NCBI RefSeq assembly: GCF_026001925.1
Contig: NZ_AP021869.1
Coordinates: 2,356,001 to 2,420,000 of the forward strand
Direction of reading: 5' to 3'
Source: Vibrio gangliei
GTDB lineage: Bacteria > Pseudomonadota > Gammaproteobacteria > Enterobacterales > Vibrionaceae
DNA: 64,000 bases
A program made the translations under genes and the position numbers. The notes below the pieces were generated by a model. That model was given only the letters and a program-made list of their open reading frames with translations. It did not search any database and had not been told where the DNA came from. Shown here in pieces: positions 18,380-27,854 of this stretch; the first letter of the stretch is position 1; every line of letters starts with the position of its first letter.

Positions 18380-18769
18380 GACAGCAATCTACTCGAATAG
18401 AAAAAGACGGCTTATTCTGCAACACCAGTGCAGAAAGGCAAGCTTAGCATCAAAATTGGTCAACAATTTTCTTTTTTCAGCAAGCGATTTCGCTCAAGTA
18501 AAACACACAAAAATGAATCAAACGCGTGTTTGACTGCACACAATTACAATCTCTCCCTATAGACTAGTGATAGATATGTTAATAATGTATTTCATTAAAA
18601 TAGGCGATTTCATAGCCTACTATTTGATGATATTCCGTCAATAAAAAGAAAAATGGTCGATTTAACACTTATCTCTCGAGCGCTAGTTAAAACGACAATT
18701 TTATATAGAAATTTATTTTACTTTGAAGCGTAAAGTACAACTGTTTAGATTTCCTGCAAGGAGTGCAAC
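18380..18769. other. AT-rich gene-free stretch between pabA and the acyl-CoA ligase gene
   Basis: 390 bp, visibly AT-richer than its surroundings, holding the divergent promoters of pabA and the ligase gene. I see no RNA gene, repeat or terminator in it. A GGAG ribosome site at its right end belongs to the ligase gene. Confidence 0.6.
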
Positions 18770-20341
18770 ATGAACGATTGGCAATCCATCTTACAATATA
18801 AAAACCTGTCTCATTTTCTGAGCGCTATTTGCCAAAAGAATCAACATAAAGTGGCTTATCAGTGCTTAGGAAAAAGTCATACTTATGCAGAGATCGATCA
18901 TCTATCTACTCTTTTTGCAAAATGGTTACAACATGAAAGTGGGTTGAATGCGGGTGATCGTATCGTGATTCAATTGCCTAACATCACTCAATATCCTATT
19001 GCCGCTTATGGCGCAATTAAAGCAGGATTGATCATTGTAAACACTAATCCACTTTATACTCCGCGCGAAATGCACCATCAATTCAATGACTCGGGTGCAA
19101 AAGCACTGATTATTTTGGAAGATTTACTACCTAAATACGAAGCGATTAAAGAGCACGTAAATATAGAAAAAGTCATAACAACCAAGGTGACAGACTTCAT
19201 TCAAGCCACTGAAAACCAATCTAACTATATCGACTTCATGTCTATCTTATCTCAGTCTGAATCACTCTCTAATTTATCCCCATCAGAAGCACAACTAGAA
19301 GATATAGCTATTTTACAATACACCGGTGGAACCACTGGAGTGGCAAAAGGAGCAAGCCTCACTCAATCCAATATTATTTCAAATGCAGCTCAAATGAGCG
19401 AACGTATTCTACAAATAGACAATATTGAAAATGGTAATTTTATTTGCCCCTTACCGCTGTACCATATCTTCGCTTTCACAGTGAATATGATTAGTTTATT
19501 TAGTATAGGTGCGTGTAATATTCTTATCCCAAATCCAAGAGATATTGATAATTTAGTCGAAACATTCAAGAGCAATACTATTACAGGCATGGCAGGCATT
19601 AACACCTTATTTGTTGCCCTGTGCCACCACCCAGAATTCCCAAATATTAATTTTTCCAATCTACAACTCACTATATCTGGTGGATCAGCATTAAATACAT
19701 CGACTTTCCATTTATGGAAAAAGCTTACCGGATGCACTATTTCAGAAGGTTGGGGGCTCTCAGAAACCTCTCCGGTATTAACATTAAATGAATTTGGTAA
19801 ACAAATACCAGGAAGTATTGGCACACCGATTGTTGATACCATCTTGGAAGTTTGGGGGCCAGATAATAAACCTTTACCTCAAGGTGAGGTCGGTGAACTT
19901 GCAGTGAAAGGCCCACAAGTCATGAAAGGCTATTGGAATCGCCCGGAAGAAACCGCCAAAGCAATTATTAATGGCTACTTTCTAACCGGTGATATTGGCC
20001 TACAAATGCCAAATGGCGCATTTAAAATCGTTGATCGCATGAAAGATATGATCATTGTCTCTGGCTTTAATGTTTACCCTAATGAAGTGGAAGAAGTTCT
20101 CTGTTCACACGATGAAATTCTGGAAGCTGCGGTCGTTGGTGGGCCTGATGAGAGAAGTGGTGAAGCCGTAATTGCGCACGTTGTGTTACATCAAGATTCC
20201 GAGCTTACGACAAAACAAGTTGAAGATTATTGCCGTGAGAATCTAGCGGCTTATAAAGTACCTCGCCAAATTCATTTCCATGAATCATTGCCTAAATCAA
20301 CCGTGGGTAAGATCTTACGCCGAGAGTTGCGTAGTGCTTGA
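18770..20341 (+). CDS. Long-chain fatty acid-CoA ligase, FadD-like
   Basis: ATP-dependent adenylate-forming enzyme, 523 residues. The AMP-binding P-loop is YTGGTTGVAKG (184-194), followed by the acyl-CoA synthetase motifs EGWGLSETSP, GELAVKGPQVMKGYW and the hinge DRMKDMIIVSGFNVYPNEVE; the C-terminal lysine lies in PKSTVGKILRREL. It is closest to FadD-type ligases but somewhat shorter than E. coli FadD (561), with a shorter N-terminus. Base use is markedly AT-richer than neighbouring genes, suggesting a paralogue gained by transfer. Chain-length preference is not readable. GGAG ribosome site; own terminator. Confidence 0.88.
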   Translation: MNDWQSILQYKNLSHFLSAICQKNQHKVAYQCLGKSHTYAEIDHLSTLFAKWLQHESGLNAGDRIVIQLPNITQYPIAAYGAIKAGLIIVNTNPLYTPREMHHQFNDSGAKALIILEDLLPKYEAIKEHVNIEKVITTKVTDFIQATENQSNYIDFMSILSQSESLSNLSPSEAQLEDIAILQYTGGTTGVAKGASLTQSNIISNAAQMSERILQIDNIENGNFICPLPLYHIFAFTVNMISLFSIGACNILIPNPRDIDNLVETFKSNTITGMAGINTLFVALCHHPEFPNINFSNLQLTISGGSALNTSTFHLWKKLTGCTISEGWGLSETSPVLTLNEFGKQIPGSIGTPIVDTILEVWGPDNKPLPQGEVGELAVKGPQVMKGYWNRPEETAKAIINGYFLTGDIGLQMPNGAFKIVDRMKDMIIVSGFNVYPNEVEEVLCSHDEILEAAVVGGPDERSGEAVIAHVVLHQDSELTTKQVEDYCRENLAAYKVPRQIHFHESLPKSTVGKILRRELRSA

Positions 20342-20363
20342 TGAGCGTTAACTAACGAGCATA

Positions 20364-20406
20364 ATAAACCCCGCTTTAATATCACTTAAAGCGGGGTTTA
20401 TTTTTA
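20364..20406. terminator. Bidirectional terminator between the FadD-like gene and trpS
   Basis: A 15-bp stem, ATAAACCCCGCTTTA (20364-20378) with TAAAGCGGGGTTTAT (20387-20401), followed by T's on the plus strand and by TTATTAT on the minus strand. The two genes converge here. Confidence 0.93.
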
Positions 20407-20437
20407 GTTGAAGCGTGAAAGCCCAAAGCGTAAAAGG

Positions 20438-21454
20438 TTATGCGCGAGGCACAAAGCCCACCGCTTGATAGGCTTTAGCTAAAGTAACCGCCGCTTTGGC
20501 AGACGCTTTTTCTGCGCCGACTTTCATCACTTCATCCATGTAAGCGCGGTCTTCACGGATACGCTTGTATTCCGCTTGAATTGGCTCAAGCATCGCGACA
20601 ATGGCTTCACCAACGTCTTTCTTAAATGGGCCGTACATTTCCACGCCTGCGTATTGCGCTTCAATTTCCGCAAAAGATTTACCAGTCGCAGCAGAATACA
20701 ACCCCATCAAGTTTGAAATGCCCGCTTTGTTTTCGACATCATGGGCGATGCGTGGTGGCATTTCGGTATCAGTTTGTGCTTTGTTGATCTTCTTCAAAAT
20801 CGACTTAGGTTCTTCCAAAATCGTAATCACGTTTTTACGGTTATCATCCGATTTCGACATCTTCTTAGTCGCATCTTGCAGGCTCATTACGCGCGCATTC
20901 ACTTGCGGAATGTACGGCTCTGGAATTTGGAAAATCGGCTCATCTGGGCTGTAAACATTGTTAAAACGGTTCGCAATATCACGCGCCAATTCCAAATGTT
21001 GTTTCTGATCGTTACCGACTGGCACTTGATGCGCGCCATACAACAAAATATCTGCCGCCATTAAGACTGGGTAAGCAAATAAACCAGCGTTAACATCATT
21101 CGCATAACGCTGAGATTTGTCTTTAAACTGAGTCATACGATTCAGTTCGCCCATTTGGGTATAACAGTTTAAAAGCCAGCCTAGTTGAGCATGTTCTGGT
21201 ACGTGTGACTGAACGAATAACGTGCTCTTTTTAGGGTCAACACCAACCGCAAGACAGACCGCTAACGCATCTAACGTTGCTTCATGTAATGCTTTCGGAT
21301 CTTGGCGAACCGTGATCGCATGCAAATCAACCACACAATATTGGCAGTCGTAGTCATCTTGCATTTGTTGCCATTGACGTAGAGCACCCAAGTAGTTACC
21401 AATACTCAGTTCACCTGACGGTTGAACACCACTTAATACAATGGGTTTGCTCAT
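20438..21454 (-). CDS. trpS: Tryptophanyl-tRNA synthetase
   Basis: Charges tRNA-Trp; class I synthetase, 338 residues (E. coli 334). The HIGH-like signature is SIGN (17-20) and the KMSKS motif is exact at 198-202. AGGAAAG ribosome site. It is the last gene of the dam-rpe-gph-trpS series, as in enterics, though a nested hairpin with a T-run separates it from gph, so it may also have its own promoter. Confidence 0.98.
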   Translation of the reverse strand: MSKPIVLSGVQPSGELSIGNYLGALRQWQQMQDDYDCQYCVVDLHAITVRQDPKALHEATLDALAVCLAVGVDPKKSTLFVQSHVPEHAQLGWLLNCYTQMGELNRMTQFKDKSQRYANDVNAGLFAYPVLMAADILLYGAHQVPVGNDQKQHLELARDIANRFNNVYSPDEPIFQIPEPYIPQVNARVMSLQDATKKMSKSDDNRKNVITILEEPKSILKKINKAQTDTEMPPRIAHDVENKAGISNLMGLYSAATGKSFAEIEAQYAGVEMYGPFKKDVGEAIVAMLEPIQAEYKRIREDRAYMDEVMKVGAEKASAKAAVTLAKAYQAVGFVPRA

Positions 21455-21493
21455 GCTTCTTTCCTTTACCTGTTTTATCCAATGAGGACGAAT

Positions 21494-21538
21494 TAAAAAT
21501 AATGCCTGCTTTCCATTTAACAGGAAATAACAGGCATT
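21494..21538 (-). terminator. Nested hairpin terminator between gph and trpS
   Basis: Outer stem AATGCCTG (21501-21508) with CAGGCATT (21531-21538); inner stem TTTCC with GGAAA. On the minus strand it continues into ATTTTTAATT. It lies between gph and trpS, in the direction of both. Confidence 0.8.
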
Positions 21539-21603
21539 TCAGTTTACTGATCTGGCTCGGTTTGACTAGCGTTTTATCGGACTAATTGCAGGGATTTAGG
21601 CAA

Positions 21604-22290
21604 TTAATGAGAAACGGCTAGCACATCCAAAAGCTCAGCAATATTATCGGCCACAAAATCCGGCGCTGAGTCAGAGATAGGCTCGCCGTGGTTGTAGCCG
21701 TAAGTTAAGGCAAAGGAATGACAACCGGCATTTTTCGCCGCCAATACATCATTTTTCGAATCCCCGACCATCAACATATTGTTCGCACTGACTTGATGTT
21801 TTTCGAGCAGCCAGTTTAACGCCATAGGGTCCGGCTTTTTATTCGGGAAATCATCGCCGCCAATCACGTCGACAAATAAATCGGCAATGCCATGTTGCGC
21901 GAGAATATCTGGAACAAAAGCTGACGGTTTATTGGTGACAATCGCCATTTTAAAACCGGCGGCGTGCAAGGCTTGCAGGGTCGATTTCACATTGTCATAC
22001 AGATGACTTAAGCGATGCCCACCTTGATGATAATACTCATCAAAACGCACTCGTGCTTGCTTAACCAAATCTGCATCCAAACGATTATCGACCACAATAT
22101 TTTGGCTCAACGCACGAGCGATCAGCACATCAGCACCATTACCGACCCAGTCGCGTACTTGTTCTGCCGTTACCGCCGGAAAGTCAAAGCTACGCACTGC
22201 CAAATCCGCCGCTTCGGCTAAATCAGGCACGCTGTCGAGTAAGGTTCCATCTAAATCAAATGCGATTAATTGAATATCTTGTAATGCCAT
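21604..22290 (-). CDS. gph: Phosphoglycolate phosphatase
   Basis: HAD-superfamily hydrolase that removes 2-phosphoglycolate formed during DNA repair. The nucleophile motif is DLDGTLLD, then a VTNKP motif II, a lysine in PNKKPDP and an acidic GDSKNDV motif IV. I chose the ATG at 22290 (228 residues): the alternative ATG 12 bases upstream follows directly on a terminator T-run with no ribosome site, while the chosen one has GGA nine bases before it. It follows rpe but is cut off from it by a strong hairpin. Confidence 0.92.
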   Translation of the reverse strand: MALQDIQLIAFDLDGTLLDSVPDLAEAADLAVRSFDFPAVTAEQVRDWVGNGADVLIARALSQNIVVDNRLDADLVKQARVRFDEYYHQGGHRLSHLYDNVKSTLQALHAAGFKMAIVTNKPSAFVPDILAQHGIADLFVDVIGGDDFPNKKPDPMALNWLLEKHQVSANNMLMVGDSKNDVLAAKNAGCHSFALTYGYNHGEPISDSAPDFVADNIAELLDVLAVSH

Positions 22291-22302
22291 CACAACGTCC
22301 AT

Positions 22303-22334
22303 TTACAAAAAAACAGGCTTGAGTGTATCCCAAG
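22303..22334 (-). terminator. Terminator between rpe and gph
   Basis: AAACAGGCTTG pairs with CAAGCCTGTTT across a short loop; on the minus strand the stem runs into a T-run ending only a few bases before the first possible gph start. It should stop most rpe transcripts, or act as an attenuator for gph-trpS. Confidence 0.85.
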
Positions 22335-22367
22335 CCTGTTTTTATATCGACCCTATTAAATAAGTGC

Positions 22368-23039
22368 TTATTTAACTTGTTCCAACTCCGCACGCATTTG
22401 ATCAATCACTTCTTTGTAATCCGGTTGATTAAAGATGGCAGACCCAGCGACAAACATATCCGCGCCCGCTTCCGCAATTTCACGAATATTATCGACTTTG
22501 ACACCACCATCAATTTCCAAGCGAATATTACGACCACTCGCATCAATACGCTTACGTACTTCACGAAGTTTGTCTAAAGTGGATGGAATGAACGATTGAC
22601 CGCCAAAACCTGGGTTCACTGACATCAACAAGATCATATCCACTTTATCCATGATGTAGTCTAAGTGATGCAATGGCGTGGCAGGGTTAAACACCACACC
22701 TGCTTGGCAACCATGTTCTTTAATCAATTGCAAAGTACGGTCAACGTGCTCTGTGGCTTCAATATGGAAAGTAATCATGCTGGCACCAGCTTTGGCAAAC
22801 TCGGGCACAATCGCGTCCACTGGTTTCACCATAAGGTGAACATCGATTGGCGCGGTAATGCCGTAATCACGTAGCGCTTTACAGATTGGCGCACCAAAAG
22901 TCAGATTTGGCACATAGTGATTATCCATCACATCAAAGTGAACAACATCCGCACCAGCCGCCAATACTTTTTCTACATCTTCCCCTAAGCGGGCAAAGTC
23001 AGCAGAGAGAATGGAAGGGGCAATCAAAAAGTCTTTCAT
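22368..23039 (-). CDS. rpe: Ribulose-phosphate 3-epimerase
   Basis: Interconverts ribulose 5-phosphate and xylulose 5-phosphate in the pentose phosphate pathway. TIM barrel of 223 residues. Metal and catalytic residues lie in [26 protein letters not shown] and RLEIDGGVK; the phosphate-binding loop is [10 protein letters not shown] and GSAIF. CGGAG ribosome site. In enterics it follows dam directly; here a 484-bp repeat-rich gap separates them. Confidence 0.98.
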   Translation of the reverse strand: MKDFLIAPSILSADFARLGEDVEKVLAAGADVVHFDVMDNHYVPNLTFGAPICKALRDYGITAPIDVHLMVKPVDAIVPEFAKAGASMITFHIEATEHVDRTLQLIKEHGCQAGVVFNPATPLHHLDYIMDKVDMILLMSVNPGFGGQSFIPSTLDKLREVRKRIDASGRNIRLEIDGGVKVDNIREIAEAGADMFVAGSAIFNQPDYKEVIDQMRAELEQVK

Positions 23040-23523
23040 GGATAACTCCGAATAAGGCCAAATCAGTCAAAGCTCAATCGTTAAACACGTTGAGTATAAT
23101 TTCGGCGCAAGTTTACCCAAGCAAACGATTAGATACAAGGCGGGAGGATGTTTACGGGTGGATAGTCACGGTATTTCAGCACGGATTTCGTTATTCAGGC
23201 GCTGTGCTGCTCGTGACTCGATAAAGATATAAAAATAAGTAACAAAAGAATGAGTAGCCCAGCGAGAATAGTTTCGGTCGAGTCTCGTTGCTCGGACGCT
23301 GCGCTGCTCGTAGCTCGAAAAAACGACAACCCAACAACAAAATCGGGAACCGAAATAGGAAAACTTCGAGTAACGAGAAGTGAAACGACCGAGAATCCGA
23401 GTAACGAAATGATTAAATCAACTCTTCCCGCCTAACAAACTATTTACTGAAAACAAAATCAACAACAATATGGAAATCATCGAGCCACGAGAAGTGAAAC
23501 GACCGAGAATCCGAGTAACGAAC
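23040..23523. repeat. Cluster of CTCG-type repeats between dam and rpe
   Basis: Core-module copies at about 23183-23224 (GTTATTCAGGCGCTGTGCTGC) and 23272-23322 (GTTGCTCGGACGCTGCGCTGC), followed by CGAG/ACGAG-type arms. Short reading frames here consist of repeat sequence and have no ribosome site, so I do not call a gene. It is the densest block of this family in the window and splits the dam-rpe pair. Confidence 0.8.
23374..23522. repeat. 35-bp perfect direct repeat, two copies
   Basis: The same 35 bases (beginning CGAGAAGTGAAACGACC and ending CCGAGTAACGAA) occur at 23374-23408 and 23488-23522, 114 bp apart. The second copy ends at the dam stop codon. Recent duplication or recombination within the repeat cluster is likely. 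Confidence 0.95.
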
Positions 23524-24345
23524 CTACCCTTTCGCTTCAAACAACGCCAACAACTCATCGACCTTATTACGGCCTGAGCCATTGCGGCTGATGGTGCGCT
23601 TCACTTTTACTACATTCAATTTCGCGCCTTTGTACAAGCGGCGCGTTAATGCAGTATCGTGGTTAGAAATAAGAACCGGGATATCTCGTTGTGCTGCGGT
23701 TTGTTCTGCAATGCTAGCCAACTCGGCTTGATCATCGAGTGAAAAGCCATTGCCAGCATACGAGGTAAAGTTGCTCGCCTGTGCCAGCGGCGCGTACGGT
23801 GGATCGCAATACACAACGCAACCTTTGCGTGCGCGTGCGAAAGTTTGCGGGTAGCTTTCACAGACGAAGGTGGCTTTTTTGGCTTTTTCCGCAAAGTGCA
23901 GCATTTCATTTTCAGGGAAATAGGGTTTTTTATACGAACCAAACGGCACATTAAAACCGCCCTTTTTGTTATAACGGCATAAGCCATTAAAACCGAAACG
24001 ATTCATATACAGAAACGCCAATGAGCGGAAGAAGGTATCTTGGCTTTGGTTAAAATCGGCTCGAATGCCCAAATACACTTCTTTGCGATTATATTCCGCA
24101 GTAAAGAAACGTTGCGCCTCTTGAATGAAGGTATCTGGCTGCTCTTTTAGCAGGTTATAAAGATTGATCAAATCAGGGTTGATGTCGGCCAATAGATATT
24201 GTTCGTAGTCGGTATTCAAAAAGACCGAACCCGCACCAACAAAAGGTTCAACTAGCTTTCTGCCTTCTGGTAGGTGACGTTGAATGTCTTCAACTAATCC
24301 GTATTTACCGCCTGCCCATTTGAGGAAAGCTCGCTGCTTTTTCAT
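23524..24345 (-). CDS. dam: DNA adenine methylase (GATC)
   Basis: Methylates adenine in GATC for mismatch-repair strand choice and replication timing; essential in some vibrios. 273 residues. The AdoMet motif is FLKWAGGKYGL at the N-terminus with FVGAGSVF, and the catalytic DPPY is at 181-184 in VVYCDPPYAP. It follows damX as in enterics (gap 111 bp). The 3' end abuts a repeat cluster that copies a 35-bp unit up to its stop codon. Confidence 0.97.
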   Translation of the reverse strand: MKKQRAFLKWAGGKYGLVEDIQRHLPEGRKLVEPFVGAGSVFLNTDYEQYLLADINPDLINLYNLLKEQPDTFIQEAQRFFTAEYNRKEVYLGIRADFNQSQDTFFRSLAFLYMNRFGFNGLCRYNKKGGFNVPFGSYKKPYFPENEMLHFAEKAKKATFVCESYPQTFARARKGCVVYCDPPYAPLAQASNFTSYAGNGFSLDDQAELASIAEQTAAQRDIPVLISNHDTALTRRLYKGAKLNVVKVKRTISRNGSGRNKVDELLALFEAKG

Positions 24346-24456
24346 CTACTTAACTACTCACCGACCACAATGTTTTCACCAACCCACTAATCTCAGTCAA
24401 ACTAACCAATATCAATGGGTTGGGGAATGTAACATATTTCAGCGACAAACTCAGCG

Positions 24457-25863
24457 TTATTTCGTACGTTCAATCTCTTGATGTACTTGCGCCATGGATT
24501 TTGGCCAAGGTTGCTCTTTTTGCAAAGAAAGAGGTAACTCTTGCGCCGCATCTCTCGTTTCCTGAATATTAGCGAAATCTTGGTAAGTCACGATATACCA
24601 ATGAACTTGGTTGCGCAGCGTTCGATAAACACGGACTTTGCCATCCAAATCATACATATTAATAAAGTTAATCGCTTCTTTCTCTTGAGTCACGGCTGCG
24701 AGTTGCAAGGTATAACGCGTTTCAGGAACCGCCAATAACTCTTTATCTGCCAGGACGATACTTCCATTATCCAAGGTTGGAGCGGCTTGAGTCGCCTCTA
24801 CTTCTGAATTCGTCACCTTGGCATCTTTAGGCGTATCACCATCTAATAAAGCATCAACGACATTAGCAGGCACAACCACACGCTTTTGTTCAGATTCGGA
24901 TTCATCACCAACGGTTAAGGTTTTATCGGTCACCGCCTGAGGTAATGTCTCTTCTTTTTCATTGTTGCTCACTTGTGAGTCATCCGCTGCCGATACGCTA
25001 CTATCGGCGCCGCTGACTGCTAGCTCGGGCTCAACAACTTGCGAGACCGACTCAGCAGCGCTGTCGACTTCAACGAGTTGATCTTGAACTCGTGCTTGAT
25101 AACTTGTCCACCAAGACCAGCCACCAAGCGCTAATAAAATAATGATGATCGCAATCAGAGATCGTTTGACCCAACACACAACAGGCGGACGATGATGCTC
25201 TGCCAAATCCAACAGATTCGCAGGGTAAAGCTCAACTGAATGCATTTCTTTGTATATTGATTGTTTTTTCTTTTCAGTGTCAATATGACTACTAGGAATA
25301 ACCAATTGCTCAACAAATTCATTGGCTTCATCTTGCGATAACGCTTCCACCTTAAGATGCTTAAACTCAGGTTTTGGTGATGTCGAAACAGAAGCTGAAT
25401 CGATTAACCCAGTGCAAGAAAATAACACTACGTTTATTTGCCAAAGTGGGTTGTTTTGCGCTTCTAAAACTAATTGCGCTAACTCATCGAGCAAATGATC
25501 GGCTAGTAAATTCGCATCATCGACAATGATAGTAGCTTTGCAATCTTGGTCTTTACGAAATGCCTGCAAACTTTCCAGTAAGGTTTCTTCACCAGTACAA
25601 AAGCTGTCTGACAACAATTGCCCTAACAACACACTGCGTTGATGTTCTGCCGTTTGCGATGGTAAACAAATTAAAAAAGATAAGGTTTGAATAACTTTAT
25701 CGGTATTCAGAAAGCGCTGAGCTAACCAAGATTTACCAGAACCTGGTTCACCTTCGACACAAATCAGATTTGAATTTTGGTGGGTTAACCTTTGCAAACT
25801 GTCTAATAATTGCGTTTGCGATTCTAATTGCACCATCGGTGCACCATCATGAGTCATGCTCAT
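24457..25863 (-). CDS. damX: Cell-division protein DamX (AAA and SPOR domains)
   Basis: 468 residues. Domains: cytoplasmic AAA ATPase-like region with P-loop GEPGSGKS (38-45) and Walker B-like TIIVDDANLL; one membrane helix at about 232-252; a long acidic Ser/Glu-rich periplasmic linker; and a C-terminal SPOR domain (about 380-460) beginning RYTLQLAAVTQEKEA that binds denuded peptidoglycan at the septum. Two nearby ATGs make the exact start uncertain by two codons or more. An aroB terminator lies between aroB and this gene, so damX-dam probably have their own promoter in the AT-rich gap at 25864-25957. Confidence 0.92.
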   Translation of the reverse strand: MSMTHDGAPMVQLESQTQLLDSLQRLTHQNSNLICVEGEPGSGKSWLAQRFLNTDKVIQTLSFLICLPSQTAEHQRSVLLGQLLSDSFCTGEETLLESLQAFRKDQDCKATIIVDDANLLADHLLDELAQLVLEAQNNPLWQINVVLFSCTGLIDSASVSTSPKPEFKHLKVEALSQDEANEFVEQLVIPSSHIDTEKKKQSIYKEMHSVELYPANLLDLAEHHRPPVVCWVKRSLIAIIIILLALGGWSWWTSYQARVQDQLVEVDSAAESVSQVVEPELAVSGADSSVSAADDSQVSNNEKEETLPQAVTDKTLTVGDESESEQKRVVVPANVVDALLDGDTPKDAKVTNSEVEATQAAPTLDNGSIVLADKELLAVPETRYTLQLAAVTQEKEAINFINMYDLDGKVRVYRTLRNQVHWYIVTYQDFANIQETRDAAQELPLSLQKEQPWPKSMAQVHQEIERTK

Positions 25864-25959
25864 TGCTTGCCTCTAAATAAACAGAAGAATAATTGTTTGT
25901 TAATTAACACGTTAGTCAATTATATATGTCAAATAAATACAAATTTACGCAAGCGCTTA

Positions 25960-25992
25960 AAAAAGCCTTTGAGATGAATCTACCTCAAAGGC
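25960..25992 (-). terminator. Terminator of aroKB
   Basis: GCCTTTGAG (25965-25973) pairs with CTCAAAGGC (25984-25992); on the minus strand it runs into TTTTTTAAG. It starts seven bases after the aroB stop. Confidence 0.88.
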
Positions 25993-25998
25993 CTTCGA

Positions 25999-27081
25999 TT
26001 ATCGGCAGGCTTCTATGGCTTGCCTTATAATAGTTTCACCGGTATCACCGAGCACTTCGGCTGAGCCAATACCCGTTGGCAGAATCAAACGTAACTGCCC
26101 CGCCAATACTTTTTTATCTCTCATCATATGCTTGATGAAATGGTCAAAGTTCATGGTTTCGGGTGTATGAATCGGTAATTTGGCTTTCAATAAAATTGCA
26201 CGTATACGTTCGACCTGTTCTGCGGTCACGAGTTCCCGTAATAATGAAGTTTGTGCAGCCATCATAGTTCCTGCCGCCACCGCTTCACCATGCAACCAAT
26301 TTCCATACCCCATTTCAGCTTCAATCGCATGCCCATAAGTATGACCAAGATTAAGCAACGCTCGAACGCCTGCTTCTTTTTCATCGGCATTCACGACATC
26401 CGCCTTAATTTGGCAACAACGTGCAATCGCCTGGCATAGCGCCGCATTATCCAGCGCAACCAAGTCATCCATATTCTGTTCAAGCCAAGCAAAAAATTCA
26501 CTATCGATAATAATGCCGTACTTAATCACTTCCGCCATGCCCGCTGCAAACTCACGCGCAGGTAAAGTGTCCAGACAATCAGTATCAATAATTACAGATT
26601 TAGGCTGATAAAATGCCCCAATCATATTTTTACCCAGCGGGTGATTGACCGCGGTTTTACCACCGACCGATGAATCGACTTGCGACAATAAAGTGGTCGG
26701 CACCTGAATGAAATCCACACCGCGATGATAACAAGCGGCAGCAAACCCCACGAGGTCACCAATCACCCCACCACCAAGTGCCACTAAAACCACATCACGG
26801 TTATAGTTTCCTTCAAGTAAGAAAGTCATGATGGTATTGAAAGTTTCGAGCGATTTATATTGCTCACCATCCGGCAAGCTCAGTAACGCTACGTCACATT
26901 TTAGACTTTGCAGCGTCTCTATTAAGCGGGGAGCGTACAAGGGAGCGACTGTGTCATTACTGATCACGACCACTTTTTGCTTCGCTTTTAGATGTGAGAA
27001 AAGCGCAGGATCGTTTAACAATCCAGCGCCAATCGAGATCGGATAACTTCGCTCAGCAAGATCCACATTAATCCGTTCCAT
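25999..27081 (-). CDS. aroB: 3-Dehydroquinate synthase
   Basis: Second step of the shikimate pathway, NAD- and zinc-dependent; 360 residues, as usual. NAD-binding [13 protein letters not shown], then [19 protein letters not shown], and the metal site histidine motif [17 protein letters not shown] with LHGEAVA. It lies 24 bp downstream of aroK, forming the standard aroKB pair. Confidence 0.98.
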   Translation of the reverse strand: MERINVDLAERSYPISIGAGLLNDPALFSHLKAKQKVVVISNDTVAPLYAPRLIETLQSLKCDVALLSLPDGEQYKSLETFNTIMTFLLEGNYNRDVVLVALGGGVIGDLVGFAAACYHRGVDFIQVPTTLLSQVDSSVGGKTAVNHPLGKNMIGAFYQPKSVIIDTDCLDTLPAREFAAGMAEVIKYGIIIDSEFFAWLEQNMDDLVALDNAALCQAIARCCQIKADVVNADEKEAGVRALLNLGHTYGHAIEAEMGYGNWLHGEAVAAGTMMAAQTSLLRELVTAEQVERIRAILLKAKLPIHTPETMNFDHFIKHMMRDKKVLAGQLRLILPTGIGSAEVLGDTGETIIRQAIEACR

Positions 27082-27105
27082 GGTTTGGGTCTCCTAAGCT
27101 ATGGG

Positions 27106-27624
27106 CTAATTTTCGTCTAGCATTTTAACAATAAGGTTTGCCACAACTTTGGCACTTTGGTCATCGGTACGAACCGTATAATCGGCAATTTCTTCGTACA
27201 GAGGGTTACGTTCTGCCGCCAAGGCTTCCAGTACCTCACGCGGTTCACCCGTTTGCAGTAAAGGACGCTTTTTATCACGATTAGTACGTGCCAATTGTTT
27301 TTCAATGGTGGTTTCAAGGTAAACAACAATACCTCGAGCAGAAAGACGGTTGCGGTTCTCTTTGCTCTTAATCGAGCCACCACCCGTCGCAAGCACGATG
27401 CCTTGCTCTTGAGTTAAATCATCGATAACCGCTTCTTCACGAACGCGGAAACCTTCTTCACCTTCTACATCAAATACCCAACTGATGTCTGCACCAGTGC
27501 GTTGCTCAATAACCGTATCAGAATCTAAAAACTCCATGTGCAGCTGTTGAGCTAGATGTCTACCAATTGTACTTTTGCCGGCACCCATTGGGCCAACAAG
27601 AAAAATATTGCGTTTTTCGGCCAT
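27106..27624 (-). CDS. aroK: Shikimate kinase I
   Basis: Phosphorylates shikimate with ATP; 172 residues (E. coli 173). P-loop GPMGAGKST (11-19), shikimate-binding [14 protein letters not shown] and ATGGGSI, lid region RDKKRPLL. It is the first gene of aroKB, 230 bp after pilQ. The gap carries a large nested palindrome. Confidence 0.97.
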   Translation of the reverse strand: MAEKRNIFLVGPMGAGKSTIGRHLAQQLHMEFLDSDTVIEQRTGADISWVFDVEGEEGFRVREEAVIDDLTQEQGIVLATGGGSIKSKENRNRLSARGIVVYLETTIEKQLARTNRDKKRPLLQTGEPREVLEALAAERNPLYEEIADYTVRTDDQSAKVVANLIVKMLDEN

Positions 27625-27721
27625 GTTTAGCAGTAATTCAACGTTAATTTAATGACATTGCCAGCGGATAAATCATTTAACACTTTGTTTTTACGCAACA
27701 AAGCCTAAATTAGATATCATT

Positions 27722-27785
27722 GTGGCACCTAATTCCTCACAGATAATTCGTGATCAGACCCGAAATTATCTAAGTATGGTGCCAC
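27722..27785. repeat. Nested 64-bp palindrome between pilQ and aroK
   Basis: Outer arms GTGGCACC (27722-27729) and GGTGCCAC (27778-27785), both perfect; inner arms AGATAATT (27741-27748) and AATTATCT (27764-27771). In RNA of either strand this gives a two-tier stem-loop in the aroK leader or the pilQ trailer. No T-run follows, so it is not an ordinary terminator. Confidence 0.8.
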
Positions 27786-27854
27786 TAATGCAACTTTAAT
27801 TTTACTAAGTGTGAATTTATCTTGATGTCCATTCGGCATCCAAAATGGATTTTC

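Noticed and set aside
23250..23435. 61-codon open frame between rpe and dam
   Set aside because: Built from CTCG-type repeat units, no ribosome site.
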